Source: Kocuria sp. TGY1127_2
Lineage (GTDB): Bacteria > Actinomycetota > Actinomycetes > Actinomycetales > Micrococcaceae
Assembly: GCF_013394385.1 (NCBI RefSeq)
Contig: NZ_AP022834.1
Coordinates: 2,480,001-2,544,000 of the forward strand
Length of the DNA stretch: 64,000 nt
Direction of reading: 5' to 3'
Shown here: piece after piece, positions 37,665-48,007 of the stretch
How the letters are laid out: each line of letters starts with the position of its first letter
How positions within the stretch are numbered: position 1 is the stretch's first letter
The notes under the pieces: generated by a model
What the model was told of the DNA's origin: nothing
What the model saw: the letters and a program-made list of their open reading frames with translations, nothing else
The model's database searches: none
Program-made: the position numbers and the translations under genes

Positions 37665-38192
37665 TCAGAGCGCGCGGATCATCCGGGTGTTGCCGAGCGT
37701 ATTGGGCTTGACCCGGGCCAGGTCGAGGAATTCCGCGATCCCTTCGTCGTGGGACCGCAGGAGCTCCGCGAAGACTTCGTGGTCGATGGTCTCCTGGTTG
37801 GTCATCACCTCGAAGCCCATACGACGGAAGAATTCGACCTCAAAGGTCAGGCAGAACACCCGCTCGACGCCGATGCCGCGGGCGCGCTCCAATAGGGCGT
37901 CCACGAGCATCCGCCCCACGCCGCGTCCGCGAGCTCGCTCGTCCGCGGCGAGGGTCCGAATCTCACCGAGATCTTCCCACAGAATATGGAGGGCCCCGCA
38001 GCCGACCAACGGCGCCGCGCCTTCGGGATTTGAGGCATCAAGGTCCTCGACCACGAGGAATTCTTGGATCGCCTCGAAGTAGTCAACGGCTTCCTTGGAA
38101 ATCAAGGCGCCCGTCTCCACATACGGTGCAACCAGACGCCTGATGCCGTTGACGTCTGAAGTTCTGGCAGGTCGCATCCGCAAGGTCGTCAT
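37665..38192 (-). CDS. argA: GNAT acetyltransferase, ArgA-like N-acetylglutamate synthase
   Basis: 175 residues, single GNAT domain with acetyl-CoA loop RARGRGVGRMLVDALLERA and the ArgA-type segments GALHILWEDLGEIRTLA and VFCLTFEVEFFRRMGF. Short ArgA-like enzymes of this kind start arginine biosynthesis in some actinobacteria by acetylating glutamate. No other arg genes are nearby, so the assignment rests on family resemblance. Convergent with mutY, 12 nt apart. Confidence 0.8.
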   Translation of the reverse strand: MTTLRMRPARTSDVNGIRRLVAPYVETGALISKEAVDYFEAIQEFLVVEDLDASNPEGAAPLVGCGALHILWEDLGEIRTLAADERARGRGVGRMLVDALLERARGIGVERVFCLTFEVEFFRRMGFEVMTNQETIDHEVFAELLRSHDEGIAEFLDLARVKPNTLGNTRMIRAL

Positions 38193-38380
38193 GGGCGTTG
38201 AGTTTACGCCGCCGGCCTACCCAGGCGCCAAAGTCGCGACACGCGTCAAAGAAGTAAAAGTAGGGTCGCGGAGCCCTTGTCGCCCCGGTGGAGAGGTTAA
38301 ATCCACAGTTTCGAACAGTACCCCCCTAGGGCGGCAGCCCCTGACCGAATTGTCCTCGCCGCAAAGATTCCTGGGCATGC

Positions 38381-38413
38381 AAAAACGGGGCCGCCCCGTA
38401 AGGGACGGCCCCG
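38381..38413 (-). terminator. intrinsic terminator of clpC
   Basis: On the minus strand CGGGGCCGTCCC / GGGGCGGCCCCG forms a GC-rich stem around TTAC and is followed by TTTTTG. It lies about 55 nt after the clpC stop. Confidence 0.8.
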
Positions 38414-38467
38414 CTTATCGAAGGTCGTCAGAAGCCTGCTCAGGCCCCCTCGCACACAGCCAGCACG

Positions 38468-41080
38468 CTATGCGGTCGCGGAGCCCGCGGCCCCACCGCC
38501 GTCGCCGCCTTCATAACGCGGAGGCGTTGACGGGCGCGAGAGCTGCTGCGAATCCGGATTCGACTCGGTCGACTCGGTCGCGCCGTAATCGAAACCGTCG
38601 TCGGACAGCTCCGACATCTTCTGCGAAGAGAAAATGAATTTGGCTTCCTTCCCCTCGCCTTCGACGTCCACGGTGATCTTTTCGCCACCCTTGATCTCTC
38701 CGAAGAGAATCTTCTCGGAGATGTGGTCCTCGATGTCGCGCTGCATGGTACGACGCAACGGACGAGCGCCCATCGAAGGATCGTAGCCGCGCTCCCCCAG
38801 GACCTCCTTGGCCTTGTCCGTGAGCTCGATTGACATGTCCTTGTCCCTCAGGCGTTCCGCCAGACGTGCGACGAACAGGTCGACGATCTGAAGGATTTCC
38901 TTCTCCGACAGCTGCGGGAAGACGATGATGTCGTCCACACGGTTCAAGAACTCGGGACGGAAGTGCTCCTTGAGTTCCTCCTGGACCTTCGACTGCATGC
39001 GCTCGTAGTTGGTCGTCGGGTCCTCAATGGACTGGAAACCAACGGGCACACGCCGCGAAATGTCCTTGGTGCCGAGGTTCGTGGTCATGATGATCACGGT
39101 GTTCTTGAAGTCCACTACGCGACCCTGGGAATCGGTCAGACGACCATCCTCCAGGATCTGCAACAACGAGTTGAACAAATCGGCGTGGGCCTTCTCGACC
39201 TCGTCGAAGAGAACCACGGAGAACGGCTTGCGGCGGACTTTCTCGGTCAACTGTCCGCCCTCTTCATAACCGACGTAACCGGGAGGAGCGCCGAACAGTC
39301 GCGAGACAGTGTGCTTCTCTTGGTATTCGGACATGTCCAGGGTGATCAGGGATTCGTCGTCACCGAACAGGAACTCGGCCAGGGCTTTGGCCAGCTCGGT
39401 CTTGCCGACGCCGGTGGGCCCGGCGAAGATGAACGAGCCACCGGGACGGTGCGGATCCTTCAGACCCGCACGAGTACGCCGGATCGAGCGGGACAGCGCC
39501 TTGATGGCATTGTCCTGGCCGATGACGCGGCGGTGCAGCTCGTCCTCCATGTTGAGAAGGCGACCGGATTCCTCATCGGTGAGCTTGTACACAGGCACAC
39601 CTGTGGAGGCCGAGAGCACTTCGGAGATGACGTCCGGAGTGACCTCGCCCATGGCGGAATCGCTCTCCTTCCATTTCTTCTCCTCCTCATCCTTCTCCGC
39701 GATGAGCTTCTGCTCCTTGTCGCGGAGCGATGCGGCCTTCTCGAAGTCCTGACCGTCGATCGCCGCTTCTTTCTGCGCCCGCACTTCCGCGACGCGCTCC
39801 TCGAGATCCTTGATCTCCGGCGGGGCCGTCAGGCGTTTGATGCGGAGACGAGCACCGGCTTCGTCGATCATGTCGATCGCCTTGTCCGGGAGGAACCGGT
39901 CCGAGATGTATCGGGCCGAGAGACTCACCGCGGCTTCGAGTGCCTCATCGGAAATCGTGACCCGGTGGTGCGCCTCGTATTTGTCCCTGAGCCCCTTGAG
40001 AATCTCGACCGTGTGGGCCTGCGAAGGCTCATCGACCTGGATCGGCTGGAAGCGGCGCTCGAGCGCGGCGTCCTTCTCGATGTGCTTGCGGTACTCGTCC
40101 AACGTGGTGGCGCCGATCGTCTGCAATTCGCCGCGAGCCAGCATCGGCTTGAGGATCGAAGCGGCGTCTATCGCACCTTCTGCGGCACCTGCGCCCACCA
40201 AAGTGTGGATCTCGTCGATGAACAGGATGATGTCGCCACGAGTGCGGATCTCCTTGAGCACCTTCTTGAGGCGTTCCTCGAAGTCACCACGGTAACGCGA
40301 ACCAGCCACGAGGGAGCCCAAGTCCAACGTGTAGAGATGCTTGTCCTTGAGCGTCTCCGGAACGTCTCCGCGGACGATAGCCTGGGCCAGCCCCTCGACA
40401 ACGGCGGTCTTGCCGACGCCGGGCTCACCGATGAGCACGGGGTTGTTCTTGGTACGCCGGGAGAGGACCTGCATGACGCGTTCCATCTCCTTGTACCGCC
40501 CGATCACCGGGTCCAGCTTGCTCTCGCGAGCCGCCGCAGTCAGGTTGGTGCCGAACTGGTCCAGGACGGCGGACCCTGCTGGGGTGCCATCCTTGCCGCC
40601 GGCGCCAACGCCTGCGGTCTCTTTGGAATCTCCTGAACCGCCCTGGTAACCGGAAATCATGTCGATAACCGTCTGGCGGACGCGGGAAGGCTCGGCGCCC
40701 AACTTGGACAGAACCTGGGACGCAACTCCTTCGCCGGCGCGGATCAGACCGAGCAAAATGTGCTCGGTCCCGATGTAGTTGTGGCCCAGCTGAAGGGCTT
40801 CCCGAAGAGAGAGTTCGAGAACCTTCTTGGCCCGCGGGGTGAACGGGATGTGCCCGCTCGGTGCCTGCTGGCCAGGTCCAATGATGTCTTGCACTTGCTC
40901 GCGAACGGCAGAGAGGGTCACTCCCATGGACTCCAGAGCCTTGGCGGCGATTCCTTCGCCCTCATGGATCAGACCCAGCAACAGGTGTTCTGTGCCGATG
41001 TAATTGTGGTTGAGCATGCGGGCTTCTTCCTGAGCCAGCACCACAACACGCCGTGCGCGGTCCGTAAACCGTTCAAACAT
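38468..41080 (-). CDS. clpC: ATP-dependent Clp protease ATPase subunit ClpC
   Basis: 870 residues. Unfoldase that feeds proteins to ClpP. Two N-terminal Clp repeats ([24 protein letters not shown]), AAA-1 with GEPGVGKT, the UVR middle domain ([19 protein letters not shown]), AAA-2 with GPTGVGKT, and a ClpP-docking loop near VPVGF. The C-terminal tail is Ser/Gly-rich. It is monocistronic, with a ClgR-like site upstream and a terminator after it. Confidence 0.97.
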   Translation of the reverse strand: MFERFTDRARRVVVLAQEEARMLNHNYIGTEHLLLGLIHEGEGIAAKALESMGVTLSAVREQVQDIIGPGQQAPSGHIPFTPRAKKVLELSLREALQLGHNYIGTEHILLGLIRAGEGVASQVLSKLGAEPSRVRQTVIDMISGYQGGSGDSKETAGVGAGGKDGTPAGSAVLDQFGTNLTAAARESKLDPVIGRYKEMERVMQVLSRRTKNNPVLIGEPGVGKTAVVEGLAQAIVRGDVPETLKDKHLYTLDLGSLVAGSRYRGDFEERLKKVLKEIRTRGDIILFIDEIHTLVGAGAAEGAIDAASILKPMLARGELQTIGATTLDEYRKHIEKDAALERRFQPIQVDEPSQAHTVEILKGLRDKYEAHHRVTISDEALEAAVSLSARYISDRFLPDKAIDMIDEAGARLRIKRLTAPPEIKDLEERVAEVRAQKEAAIDGQDFEKAASLRDKEQKLIAEKDEEEKKWKESDSAMGEVTPDVISEVLSASTGVPVYKLTDEESGRLLNMEDELHRRVIGQDNAIKALSRSIRRTRAGLKDPHRPGGSFIFAGPTGVGKTELAKALAEFLFGDDESLITLDMSEYQEKHTVSRLFGAPPGYVGYEEGGQLTEKVRRKPFSVVLFDEVEKAHADLFNSLLQILEDGRLTDSQGRVVDFKNTVIIMTTNLGTKDISRRVPVGFQSIEDPTTNYERMQSKVQEELKEHFRPEFLNRVDDIIVFPQLSEKEILQIVDLFVARLAERLRDKDMSIELTDKAKEVLGERGYDPSMGARPLRRTMQRDIEDHISEKILFGEIKGGEKITVDVEGEGKEAKFIFSSQKMSELSDDGFDYGATESTESNPDSQQLSRPSTPPRYEGGDGGGAAGSATA

Positions 41081-41141
41081 AGTTAGGTCTCCTTGTACGT
41101 CTTTGTTTCGATGCTACGCACGGAAAATGGCTTGGTATCTA

Positions 41142-41159
41142 CTGTTCGCCACCGGCGAG
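41142..41159. promoter_or_regulatory. ClgR-like operator upstream of clpC
   Basis: TGTTCGCCACCGGCGAGA matches the CGC-N5-GCG core of ClgR boxes, which activate clp genes in Corynebacterium and Streptomyces. It is 62-79 nt upstream of the clpC ATG. A few flanking positions differ from the published consensus as I remember it. Confidence 0.5.
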
Positions 41160-41169
41160 ACGCAATAAA

Positions 41170-41208
41170 GCTCAGGGCGGAAAATACATGAGAATTTCCG
41201 CCCTGAGC
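41170..41208 (-). terminator. intrinsic terminator of lsr2
   Basis: Perfect 14-bp stem (GCTCAGGGCGGAAA / TTTCCGCCCTGAGC, 11-nt loop) followed on the minus strand by TTTATTG, 74 nt after the lsr2 stop. Confidence 0.85.
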
Positions 41209-41281
41209 TTGATCTTCTACCTCAAGAGAACCGGTAGAGAGCCTCTGCCGATTCGTCGGTAACGGCCAAAACCGCCCCTTA

Positions 41282-41629
41282 CTAGGAGTCCTTCTTACGG
41301 GCTGCGTAGTAGGCGTCCTGAATCTCCTGGTGGATGCGACCACGATCGGACACGTTGTAGCCGTTGTCCTTGGCCCACTTGCGAATCAGAGCGGTCTCGG
41401 GATTGCGGACCTGGCCCGTACCCTTGCCCGATCCGGTCCGGCCACTGTTGCGAGCCTGCACGCGGCGGGCCTTGGCGGCGAACGGACGGATCGCGTCGCG
41501 CAGCTTTGCGGCGTTGCCCGAGGACAGATCGATTTCGTACTGGCCGCCGTCGAGTCCGAAACGTACGGTTTCGTCGGCGGCACCGCCCTCGAGATCGTCT
41601 TCCAGAATGATCTTTACTTTCTGAGCCAT
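41282..41629 (-). CDS. lsr2: nucleoid-associated protein Lsr2
   Basis: 115 residues. It binds AT-rich DNA and silences foreign genes in actinobacteria. The N-terminal dimerisation domain (MAQKVKIILEDDLEGG, FGLDGGQYEIDLS) and the C-terminal DNA-binding domain with the RGR minor-groove motif (VSDRGRIHQEIQDAY) are intact; the basic linker is RTGSGKGTGQ. GAGGAG precedes the ATG. It is monocistronic with its own terminator. Confidence 0.97.
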   Translation of the reverse strand: MAQKVKIILEDDLEGGAADETVRFGLDGGQYEIDLSSGNAAKLRDAIRPFAAKARRVQARNSGRTGSGKGTGQVRNPETALIRKWAKDNGYNVSDRGRIHQEIQDAYYAARKKDS

Positions 41630-41841
41630 GAGTGTCTCCTCAGTCCATATTGGCAGTGGTCCGACGCATTATGTGATGTCTTAGGACCATAAAACGTGTT
41701 AGCGAGGCGCGGGAACCATCGGCGACTCACGCGACACTAAAGCTGGTGGACATTTGTCCTGTATAACAACAGAGTATCAATCAAGGGGAGGAAATCACAG
41801 TCAAACAGTGTGAGGGAGGCATAATTCTTCCTGAGAATAAC

Positions 41842-42045
41842 TTATGAATTTTCTTGTTCTCGTGGGCGAAAAACTTCGCCGGATCCCTCCCGGGATTTGA
41901 TCTCCTCGTACCATTTTCGTGCGTCTTCTTCTGAAGCGGCATGGGCTTTGCGTTCGGAACTATCCGCCCGAAACGCCCATCTCATCAGGAAATAGAAGAT
42001 GACTCCAATAGCGACGGAAGGCAACAATACAGCCACATATTCCAT
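41842..42045 (-). CDS. small membrane protein downstream of lysS
   Basis: 67 residues: one membrane helix (about 3-24, VAVLLPSVAIGVIFYFLMRWAF), then a charged helical tail. GAGAAGG lies 7 nt before the ATG, supporting a real gene. It follows lysS by 46 nt, with only a small CGGGCC/GGCCCG hairpin between, so it may be co-transcribed. Function unknown. Confidence 0.75.
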   Translation of the reverse strand: MEYVAVLLPSVAIGVIFYFLMRWAFRADSSERKAHAASEEDARKWYEEIKSREGSGEVFRPREQENS

Positions 42046-42091
42046 GCTGAACCTTCTCCCCGGGCCCTCCGGCCCGCTCGATCACCCCGAG

Positions 42092-43609
42092 TTATTCGGG
42101 CTTCATCAGCGGAAACAGGATTGTTTCCCTAATCCCCAGTCCGGTAAACAACATCATCAAGCGATCAATTCCCAGCCCCAGGCCGCCCATGGGAGGAGCG
42201 GCGTGTTCCAGGGCCCGCAGGAAGTCCTCGTCGAGCTCCATCGCCTCGTCGTCGCCGCCGGCAGCCAAACGGGATTGTTCCGTGAGACGCTCGCGCTGGA
42301 TCACGGGATCGATCAATTCGGAGAACGCCGTTCCGCGCTCCGTTCCGCCGATGATGAGGTCCCAAGCCTCGATGACATCAGGCTTGGAACGATGCGGACG
42401 GGCCAGTGGCTGAGCAGACGGCGGGTAATCGCACACGAATGTCGGATTGATCAGGGTCGGCTCCACGATTTCCCCGAATAGCTCAATCACGAGCTTCTCA
42501 GCGCCCCATGCAGGATCCACGGAGACTTCGTGCTTTTGTGCGATTTCTCGCAGAACATCAGCGGGCGTCTCGGGCGTGATTTCCTGGCCCACCGCTTCCG
42601 AAAGACCAGGATAAACACCCAGCCACTTCCATTCCGCGTCCAGATCGATCGTGCCTTTTTCGGTTTCGATCTGATGTGTTCCCACGGCGTCCGCACAGGA
42701 CATGATGATGTCCTTGATGAGCTCGGCCATGGTGAACTGGTCCCCATATGCCTGATAAGCCTCGAGGGTCGTAAATTCGGGGCTGTGGGTCGAATCCACT
42801 CCCTCATTGCGGAAAATACGGCCGATTTCGAAAACGCGATCAATTCCGCCGACCACGGCCCGCTTCAAATAAAGTTCGGTCGCGATGCGCAGGGTCATGT
42901 CCTGGTCAAAAGCATTCAAATGCGTTTGGAACGGGCGTGCGGTGGCACCCCCGTGGACGAGCTGAAGAATAGGTGACTCGATCTCGATGTATCCCTCGTC
43001 GACAAGGACCTGGCGCACGGTCTGCATGATCTTCGCGCGCTTGATCACCGTTTCCTGCGCTTCCTTGCGAACCATGAGATCCAGGTAGCGTTGGCGGACC
43101 CGGGTCTCTTCGTTGAGGTCCTTGTGCAATGTCGGAAGCGCCCGCAAGGACTTCGAGGCCATCTCCCAGTCCTCGACCATGACGGACAGCTCGCCGCGGC
43201 GTGAGCTGACGACTTCCCCGTGCACGAACACGTGATCCCCTAGGTCCACGAGGGCCTTCCAGTCGTCCAGATTCTCCTGTCCAGCCTTGGCCAGCGAAAT
43301 CATGGCTTGCAGCCGGGTGCCGTCCCCGGCCTGGATGCTCGCAAAGCACAGCTTTCCCGTGTTCCGCACGAACACCACGCGCCCGGAGACTCCGACGACA
43401 TCACCCGTCTCTTCGCCGGCTTCGAGGCCTTCGTACTGTTCACGGATGCTCTGAATGGTGCGAGTAATCGGAAGACCCACGGGGTAGGCTTCACGCCCCC
43501 GTGAAATCAGCTCGGCACGCTTATCCATGCGGATTCGCATCTGCTCGTTGATCTCGGTCTGCTGACTTGTCTGGTCCTGTTGTGAGGACGACGAATCTGA
43601 AGTAGTCAC
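42092..43609 (-). CDS. lysS: lysyl-tRNA synthetase, class II
   Basis: 505 residues. N-terminal OB-fold anticodon domain (about 60-180) and class II core: motif 1 around VDEGYIEIESPILQ, motif 2 FRNEGVDSTHSPEFTTLE, motif 3 GGLGLGIDRLMMLFTG. It charges tRNA-Lys. The disordered Ser/Gln N-terminus is normal for actinobacteria. It lies 56 nt after panC, likely in the same transcript. Confidence 0.97.
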   Translation of the reverse strand: MTTSDSSSSQQDQTSQQTEINEQMRIRMDKRAELISRGREAYPVGLPITRTIQSIREQYEGLEAGEETGDVVGVSGRVVFVRNTGKLCFASIQAGDGTRLQAMISLAKAGQENLDDWKALVDLGDHVFVHGEVVSSRRGELSVMVEDWEMASKSLRALPTLHKDLNEETRVRQRYLDLMVRKEAQETVIKRAKIMQTVRQVLVDEGYIEIESPILQLVHGGATARPFQTHLNAFDQDMTLRIATELYLKRAVVGGIDRVFEIGRIFRNEGVDSTHSPEFTTLEAYQAYGDQFTMAELIKDIIMSCADAVGTHQIETEKGTIDLDAEWKWLGVYPGLSEAVGQEITPETPADVLREIAQKHEVSVDPAWGAEKLVIELFGEIVEPTLINPTFVCDYPPSAQPLARPHRSKPDVIEAWDLIIGGTERGTAFSELIDPVIQRERLTEQSRLAAGGDDEAMELDEDFLRALEHAAPPMGGLGLGIDRLMMLFTGLGIRETILFPLMKPE

Positions 43610-43665
43610 GGTCCTAAGCCTATCTGTGGGTTTTCCGGGGAAGGAATTGAAAGGGGTGCGGACGG

Positions 43666-44622
43666 CTAGATGACATCCATATTGTCGATGAGCCGCGTCC
43701 CGCCTACTCGAACCGCCGCGAGAGCGGTCGCGCGTTCCGAGTTGTCCACCGGCGCTTCGAATGTTTTGGGATCGACGATTTCGAGGTATTCGAGCTCCAC
43801 GCCGTCCCTGTCCGAGATGCGCTCTCGTGCGGCGTCGACGTCTATTCCCGCGTAGCCGCGGGACAGCCCTTCTTCCCGTAACAGCGCCAATGTCCGCGAC
43901 AGAACGAGCGCTGCTTTCCTTTCCTCGGGGCCGAGGTACGAATTGCGGGAGGACATGGCCAGGCCGTCGTCATCGCGAACAATCGCAACGGGGCATACGG
44001 CCAAGGGAATGTTGAAGTCAGCGACCATCCGTTGGACCAATGCGACCTGCTGGGCGTCCTTCTGCCCGAAATACGCTCTGACGCGGTGGGTCCCGGCTGC
44101 CGAAACGACAACGTTGAACAGCTTGTTGACCACGGTCAGGACGCCGTCGAAGTGTCCGGGACGGGCCGCTCCCTCAAAAAGGGTGCCCAGACGCCCCGAG
44201 CTCACACGGACCAGGGGCTCTCCCCCCGGATACATGACATCTAGTTCGGGGATGAACACGATATCAACGCCTTGCTCTCGCAGCAGAGCCAGGTCCTCTT
44301 CCTCCCGACGAGGGTACTTGTCGTAGTCCTCTCCAGGACCGAATTGCAGGGGGTTGACGAAGATCGAGACTGCGACGACGTCGTTCTGCTCGCGAGCCCG
44401 GTTGATCAGGGTCCCGTGCCCGTCGTGGAGCGCACCCATGGTCGGAACGAATCCCATCGTCGCGACGCGGGGCGCAGCGGGCTCGGTTTCCGGGTCGGCA
44501 CGATGGTCAGCGAGCCTTTCGGCCTCGGCCGAGTGGATTCGCGCCTCGGCGTCGCCCATTCTCTGGCTGATATGGGCGGAAAATTCTTCCAGGGTTCGAG
44601 CAACGAAAAGCTCACCCGTCAT
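43666..44622 (-). CDS. panC: pantothenate synthetase PanC
   Basis: 318 residues. It joins pantoate and beta-alanine using ATP. Hallmarks: GFVPTMGALHDGH (HxGH), SIFVNPLQFGPGEDYDKYPR, FGQKDAQQ and AMSSRNSYL. An insert of about 25 polar residues (about 25-52) separates the start from the first core strand and makes it longer than the usual 280-290. No panB or panD is in the window. Confidence 0.95.
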   Translation of the reverse strand: MTGELFVARTLEEFSAHISQRMGDAEARIHSAEAERLADHRADPETEPAAPRVATMGFVPTMGALHDGHGTLINRAREQNDVVAVSIFVNPLQFGPGEDYDKYPRREEEDLALLREQGVDIVFIPELDVMYPGGEPLVRVSSGRLGTLFEGAARPGHFDGVLTVVNKLFNVVVSAAGTHRVRAYFGQKDAQQVALVQRMVADFNIPLAVCPVAIVRDDDGLAMSSRNSYLGPEERKAALVLSRTLALLREEGLSRGYAGIDVDAARERISDRDGVELEYLEIVDPKTFEAPVDNSERATALAAVRVGGTRLIDNMDVI

Positions 44623-44739
44623 AGTCGTCCTTCCTTAACCGGATGCTGTGGCATGACCGAACATCGTGAACGGTCAGGTGCCAACTGGTCGACAGCCTGC
44701 CCGCGGAGGTGCGGAGGATGTCTAGGACCGCAAAGCAGT

Positions 44740-45678
44740 TTACTGTTCGTGGTCGTCGCTTTCACTTTCGGGCGCTTTTTCAAGGTCTAGCGCCCGCAAT
44801 ATTCGGTGAAATGCTTCTTCAGGCAGAACCCCACGCCGATGTGCGCGGTAAGCGCTCGCCTCCGCGAGAGCGAGGTACGCCGCACCGATATCCGGCGCGG
44901 ATTCTTCTGCCCCGAAGCCTTGGAGGATCTCTCGGTGGGTCTCGACCGTCCCGGAGTCACCACGCACCACGGGTCCGGTCAGAGCGCTGTCGCCCGAAGC
45001 CAAGGCGTTGTCGACGCTGGCCCGCACGAGCGGGCCCAGAACCTCGCCAGGGCTCTCGACCCCGAGGCTCTCCAAAATTTGGGAAGCCTGTGCGATGAGC
45101 GTGACCGTATGATTCGACGCGTGGGCCAGAGCGGCGTGGTACAGGGGACGGTCGCCCTCGGCAATGACCACAGGCTCTCCTCCCATTTCCACGACCATCG
45201 CTTGTGCGATCGGTAGGAAGGGGGCCGCGGCCGTCACGCCGAAACTCGCGGTCTGCAATCGCGTCAGATCAAGCGAAAGACCCGTGAAAGTCATGGCCGG
45301 GTGAATAGCCAGCGCGATCGTGCCGGCGTCCCGGCCGGCGGACAAGACGTCCGTTCCGAAACGGCCGGAGGTGTGGATCAGGATCTGCCCCGTGGTGAAG
45401 TGACTACCCCGGGCTAACCCTGACACCAGAGGTTCGAGTACATCGTCGGGAACTGCGAATAGAACGACTTCACTGCGCTCGACGATTTCGGGAATCCGGA
45501 GAACGGGAACGTCGGGCAGAAGCGCCTCGGCCCTCGTCCGTGACTCTTCCGAAACGGCGTGAACCCCAACGAGCGCGTGGCCCGCGTTGCGCAGGGCGGC
45601 ACCGAGCACGGCGCCGACCTTTCCTGCGCCGATGATCCCTATTCCGAGCCGCCCTGGGCGACTCGCTGGTTCAGTCAT
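44740..45678 (-). CDS. Rossmann-like and DUF2520 domain protein
   Basis: About 312 residues. N-terminal NAD(P)-binding domain (GIIGAGKVGAVLG) and C-terminal DUF2520 helical domain (HAASNHTVTLIAQA region, GPVVRGD). The fold resembles ketopantoate or imine reductases, and the gene sits upstream of panC in many actinobacteria, so a pantothenate link is often suspected but unproven. ATG 45678 overlaps the preceding PH-domain gene by 8 nt; the ATG at 45777 has no RBS and lies inside that gene. Confidence 0.85.
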   Translation of the reverse strand: MTEPASRPGRLGIGIIGAGKVGAVLGAALRNAGHALVGVHAVSEESRTRAEALLPDVPVLRIPEIVERSEVVLFAVPDDVLEPLVSGLARGSHFTTGQILIHTSGRFGTDVLSAGRDAGTIALAIHPAMTFTGLSLDLTRLQTASFGVTAAAPFLPIAQAMVVEMGGEPVVIAEGDRPLYHAALAHASNHTVTLIAQASQILESLGVESPGEVLGPLVRASVDNALASGDSALTGPVVRGDSGTVETHREILQGFGAEESAPDIGAAYLALAEASAYRAHRRGVLPEEAFHRILRALDLEKAPESESDDHEQ

Positions 45679-47290
45679 AGTGTGCTTCGTCCTTGATCGT
45701 TGAGTATGTTCCGGCACCCCGTGGAATTCGTCCGCTCGTGAGTCTACGAGCGAATGCTGCCCGATTCGCCTGGTCACGAATCATGCGTCGAGCGTCGTCG
45801 ACGGCCAGGTGCGCGACCGTGGTGCGGACCGATCCCCCGACGGAATCCAGACGCACGTCCGCCAGGCCGAGAAGCCTGAGCAAAGGCCCGTTCGTGATCG
45901 AGGCCGACTGTGTCCTCTCGTGGGGCACAACGGAGAGCCTACGCTTCAGCCAGCCACCGCGCAGAAGCAGCAAATCCGCAGTATTGGAATATCCGTTGCG
46001 CCGGTAGCTGAAGGGATCCAACCATCGGGAACGGCGCGGGGCCACCACAAATCCGTAACCCGGTCCGCTTCCTTCGAGCGCGGCTCGCAGCTGATGTCCG
46101 TCGATCCCGGCCTCCGTCGTGGCGACGATGTGCGGCAAGAGATTCATCAGGTCTTGCCCCGCTCCCACAGGCAAGAGGACCCGATGTTCTCCTTCAGACG
46201 ATGATGAGCCCAACCCTGCCGTATTGATTCGCACACGGAACCAGCCCGGTATGCGCCACAACACGGGTTGCTCAATACCGACGGCCTGGATCTTGCCCAG
46301 AGGAAGGGTCTGAGTTCGGGTGGACGTCAGCCCGTACCGCACTTTGAGTCCGTCCTGTGTGCGCGCTACTCGGAAATTCGCGGAGGTGTTGACCGAGCTC
46401 CACACACCGCTCACCAGGCTCAAGGCAGCGGGTATAAAGATGAATCCGCCTACCTCCGGGAGAAAAATGGCGAAGGACAACGACGCTAGGAGAACGATCA
46501 CGAACCAGATCCCGGTTGAGCCGAGAAGAGTTGCCAGAACGGCACGCCCGACACCGACCGAGGCGATCGGACTTTCGGTGTCGACGCGAGGGCCGGTCGG
46601 AGAAGTTCCGGGGCCGAGAAGGTACGCCCCGGTGCCGCCGACGGAGGGCTCGGCGGTGGTCGCAGGGTCGCCGCTCTGACCCTCGACAGGAAGATCCTGG
46701 GACCACGGGGATTCTGACCGGCTGAGAGCCGGCCTAACGGCCGAGTCACCCGTGCCGGATTCCTTCGCCAGAATAGTCTGCTTCCGGCCCAAGAGGCGCG
46801 CGCGGAGCTCTTCGGCCTCGGTTTTGCGCAGGTATTGGAGGTGCAGGGCTGAGTCCCCGGAATCCGCGACGTCGAACCGCAGCTCCGCCATGCCGACCAG
46901 GCGTGCAAAGAACGGCTGAAAGATCTCGATGCTCTGCACGCGATCGAGGCGCGCCTGTTTTTCTTTGCGGAAGAAGTACCCCTGCCGCATCCGGACCGAG
47001 TCCTCGGTCACGAGGTAGCGGGTGAACCACCAGCTCCAGAACATACCGCCGAGAACCAGGACGATCGCGAAGATCAGCCCGAGCCAGGCGATGAGGCTGA
47101 GAGATGCGAAGAATTCCCCGAAGCCGTGACGCACTTTCTGGACGTCGGTCTGGCCTTCGAAGGCGTCCTCGATGAAGTGCCTGCCGATTGCGAAGAGGAA
47201 GATCAGGATGGCGAACCAGAAGCGAGCCAGCGGGCTCAGGGGGTGTACCCGTTCCCAGTCCTTGGTGGCGGGAATCTGTGAGTCCTTCAT
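45671..47290 (-). CDS. PH-domain (YdbT-like) membrane protein
   Basis: 539 residues. Two N-terminal membrane helices (about 25-42 and 62-84), a bacterial PH (bPH2) repeat (VTEDSVRMRQGYFFRKEKQARLDR), a linker rich in Ser/Gly/Pro, two more helices (about 245-285), and at least two further bPH2 repeats. These proteins occur as adjacent pairs with the next gene; function unknown, probably membrane-associated. Its start abuts the next gene's stop. Confidence 0.85.
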   Translation of the reverse strand: MKDSQIPATKDWERVHPLSPLARFWFAILIFLFAIGRHFIEDAFEGQTDVQKVRHGFGEFFASLSLIAWLGLIFAIVLVLGGMFWSWWFTRYLVTEDSVRMRQGYFFRKEKQARLDRVQSIEIFQPFFARLVGMAELRFDVADSGDSALHLQYLRKTEAEELRARLLGRKQTILAKESGTGDSAVRPALSRSESPWSQDLPVEGQSGDPATTAEPSVGGTGAYLLGPGTSPTGPRVDTESPIASVGVGRAVLATLLGSTGIWFVIVLLASLSFAIFLPEVGGFIFIPAALSLVSGVWSSVNTSANFRVARTQDGLKVRYGLTSTRTQTLPLGKIQAVGIEQPVLWRIPGWFRVRINTAGLGSSSSEGEHRVLLPVGAGQDLMNLLPHIVATTEAGIDGHQLRAALEGSGPGYGFVVAPRRSRWLDPFSYRRNGYSNTADLLLLRGGWLKRRLSVVPHERTQSASITNGPLLRLLGLADVRLDSVGGSVRTTVAHLAVDDARRMIRDQANRAAFARRLTSGRIPRGAGTYSTIKDEAHYD

Positions 47291-48007
47291 TTACAGCCCC
47301 GCGAGTCGGTCGTCGCCACGCTTCGACAGCTCCTCGCGCAACCGGGCAGCGTCGCGCGCGCTGATGCCTTCGATCTTTGCATCGGTCGACGATGACGCCG
47401 TGTGCAGCTCGACCTTGGCCAGACCGAATTTGCGTTCCAGCGGGCCGACCGAGACCTCGACGGTTTGGAGACGCCCATAGGGTACCGCGTTGATCTTGTG
47501 CCACAGGACTCCGTGACGGATCAACAGATCGTCTTCGCGTTCCGAATATCCTCGGGCCCGTGCGCGCCGAGGCACGAGTGCCATTCGGAGGATGCTCACC
47601 ACGAGGTACACGGCGGGGACCACGATGGCCAGCCACAGCCAGGGCCAGTTCCACCACCCGATCGAGACGAAGACGAGGGGGATACTCAGGATCGCGGTCA
47701 CGACCACGGTGGACAGGGCTTCGGAGACGAGAATGAGCCGAGGGTACCGCCGATCCGGCCGGATCCACTCCGTGTCCCATGCGTCCAATTCCCGAAGTTT
47801 CTCTTCGAAACGAGGGCTACCGGGTCCAAGGCGTCGCGATGGCTCGCTGTCTTGATTCACCGATTCGGCAACAGCGTGGTCAGCAACCGGTTTGTCGTCT
47901 CGTGGTTTCCCGCCCAGCGGATGGACGTCGGCTCGTCTCCGTGGGTTCGGTTCCGAACGGTCGTGGCTCGGGACCTCGTGGTTCTCAGCGTCGCTGGTTC
48001 CTGGCAT
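47291..48007 (-). CDS. PH-domain (YdbS-like) membrane protein
   Basis: About 238 residues. A polar N-terminal tail of about 70 residues, two membrane helices (about 100-145), and one bPH2 domain (GVLWHKINAVPYGRLQTVEVS). It is the small partner of the PH protein above. The start is ATG 48007, with GGGAGAAGG in front; this overlaps the DUF3180 gene by 23 nt. Longer starts run into that gene without an RBS. Confidence 0.85.
   Translation of the reverse strand: MPGTSDAENHEVPSHDRSEPNPRRRADVHPLGGKPRDDKPVADHAVAESVNQDSEPSRRLGPGSPRFEEKLRELDAWDTEWIRPDRRYPRLILVSEALSTVVVTAILSIPLVFVSIGWWNWPWLWLAIVVPAVYLVVSILRMALVPRRARARGYSEREDDLLIRHGVLWHKINAVPYGRLQTVEVSVGPLERKFGLAKVELHTASSSTDAKIEGISARDAARLREELSKRGDDRLAGL

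Noticed and set aside
38963-40636. 557-codon plus-strand open frame
   Set aside because: Antisense to clpC; no independent evidence.
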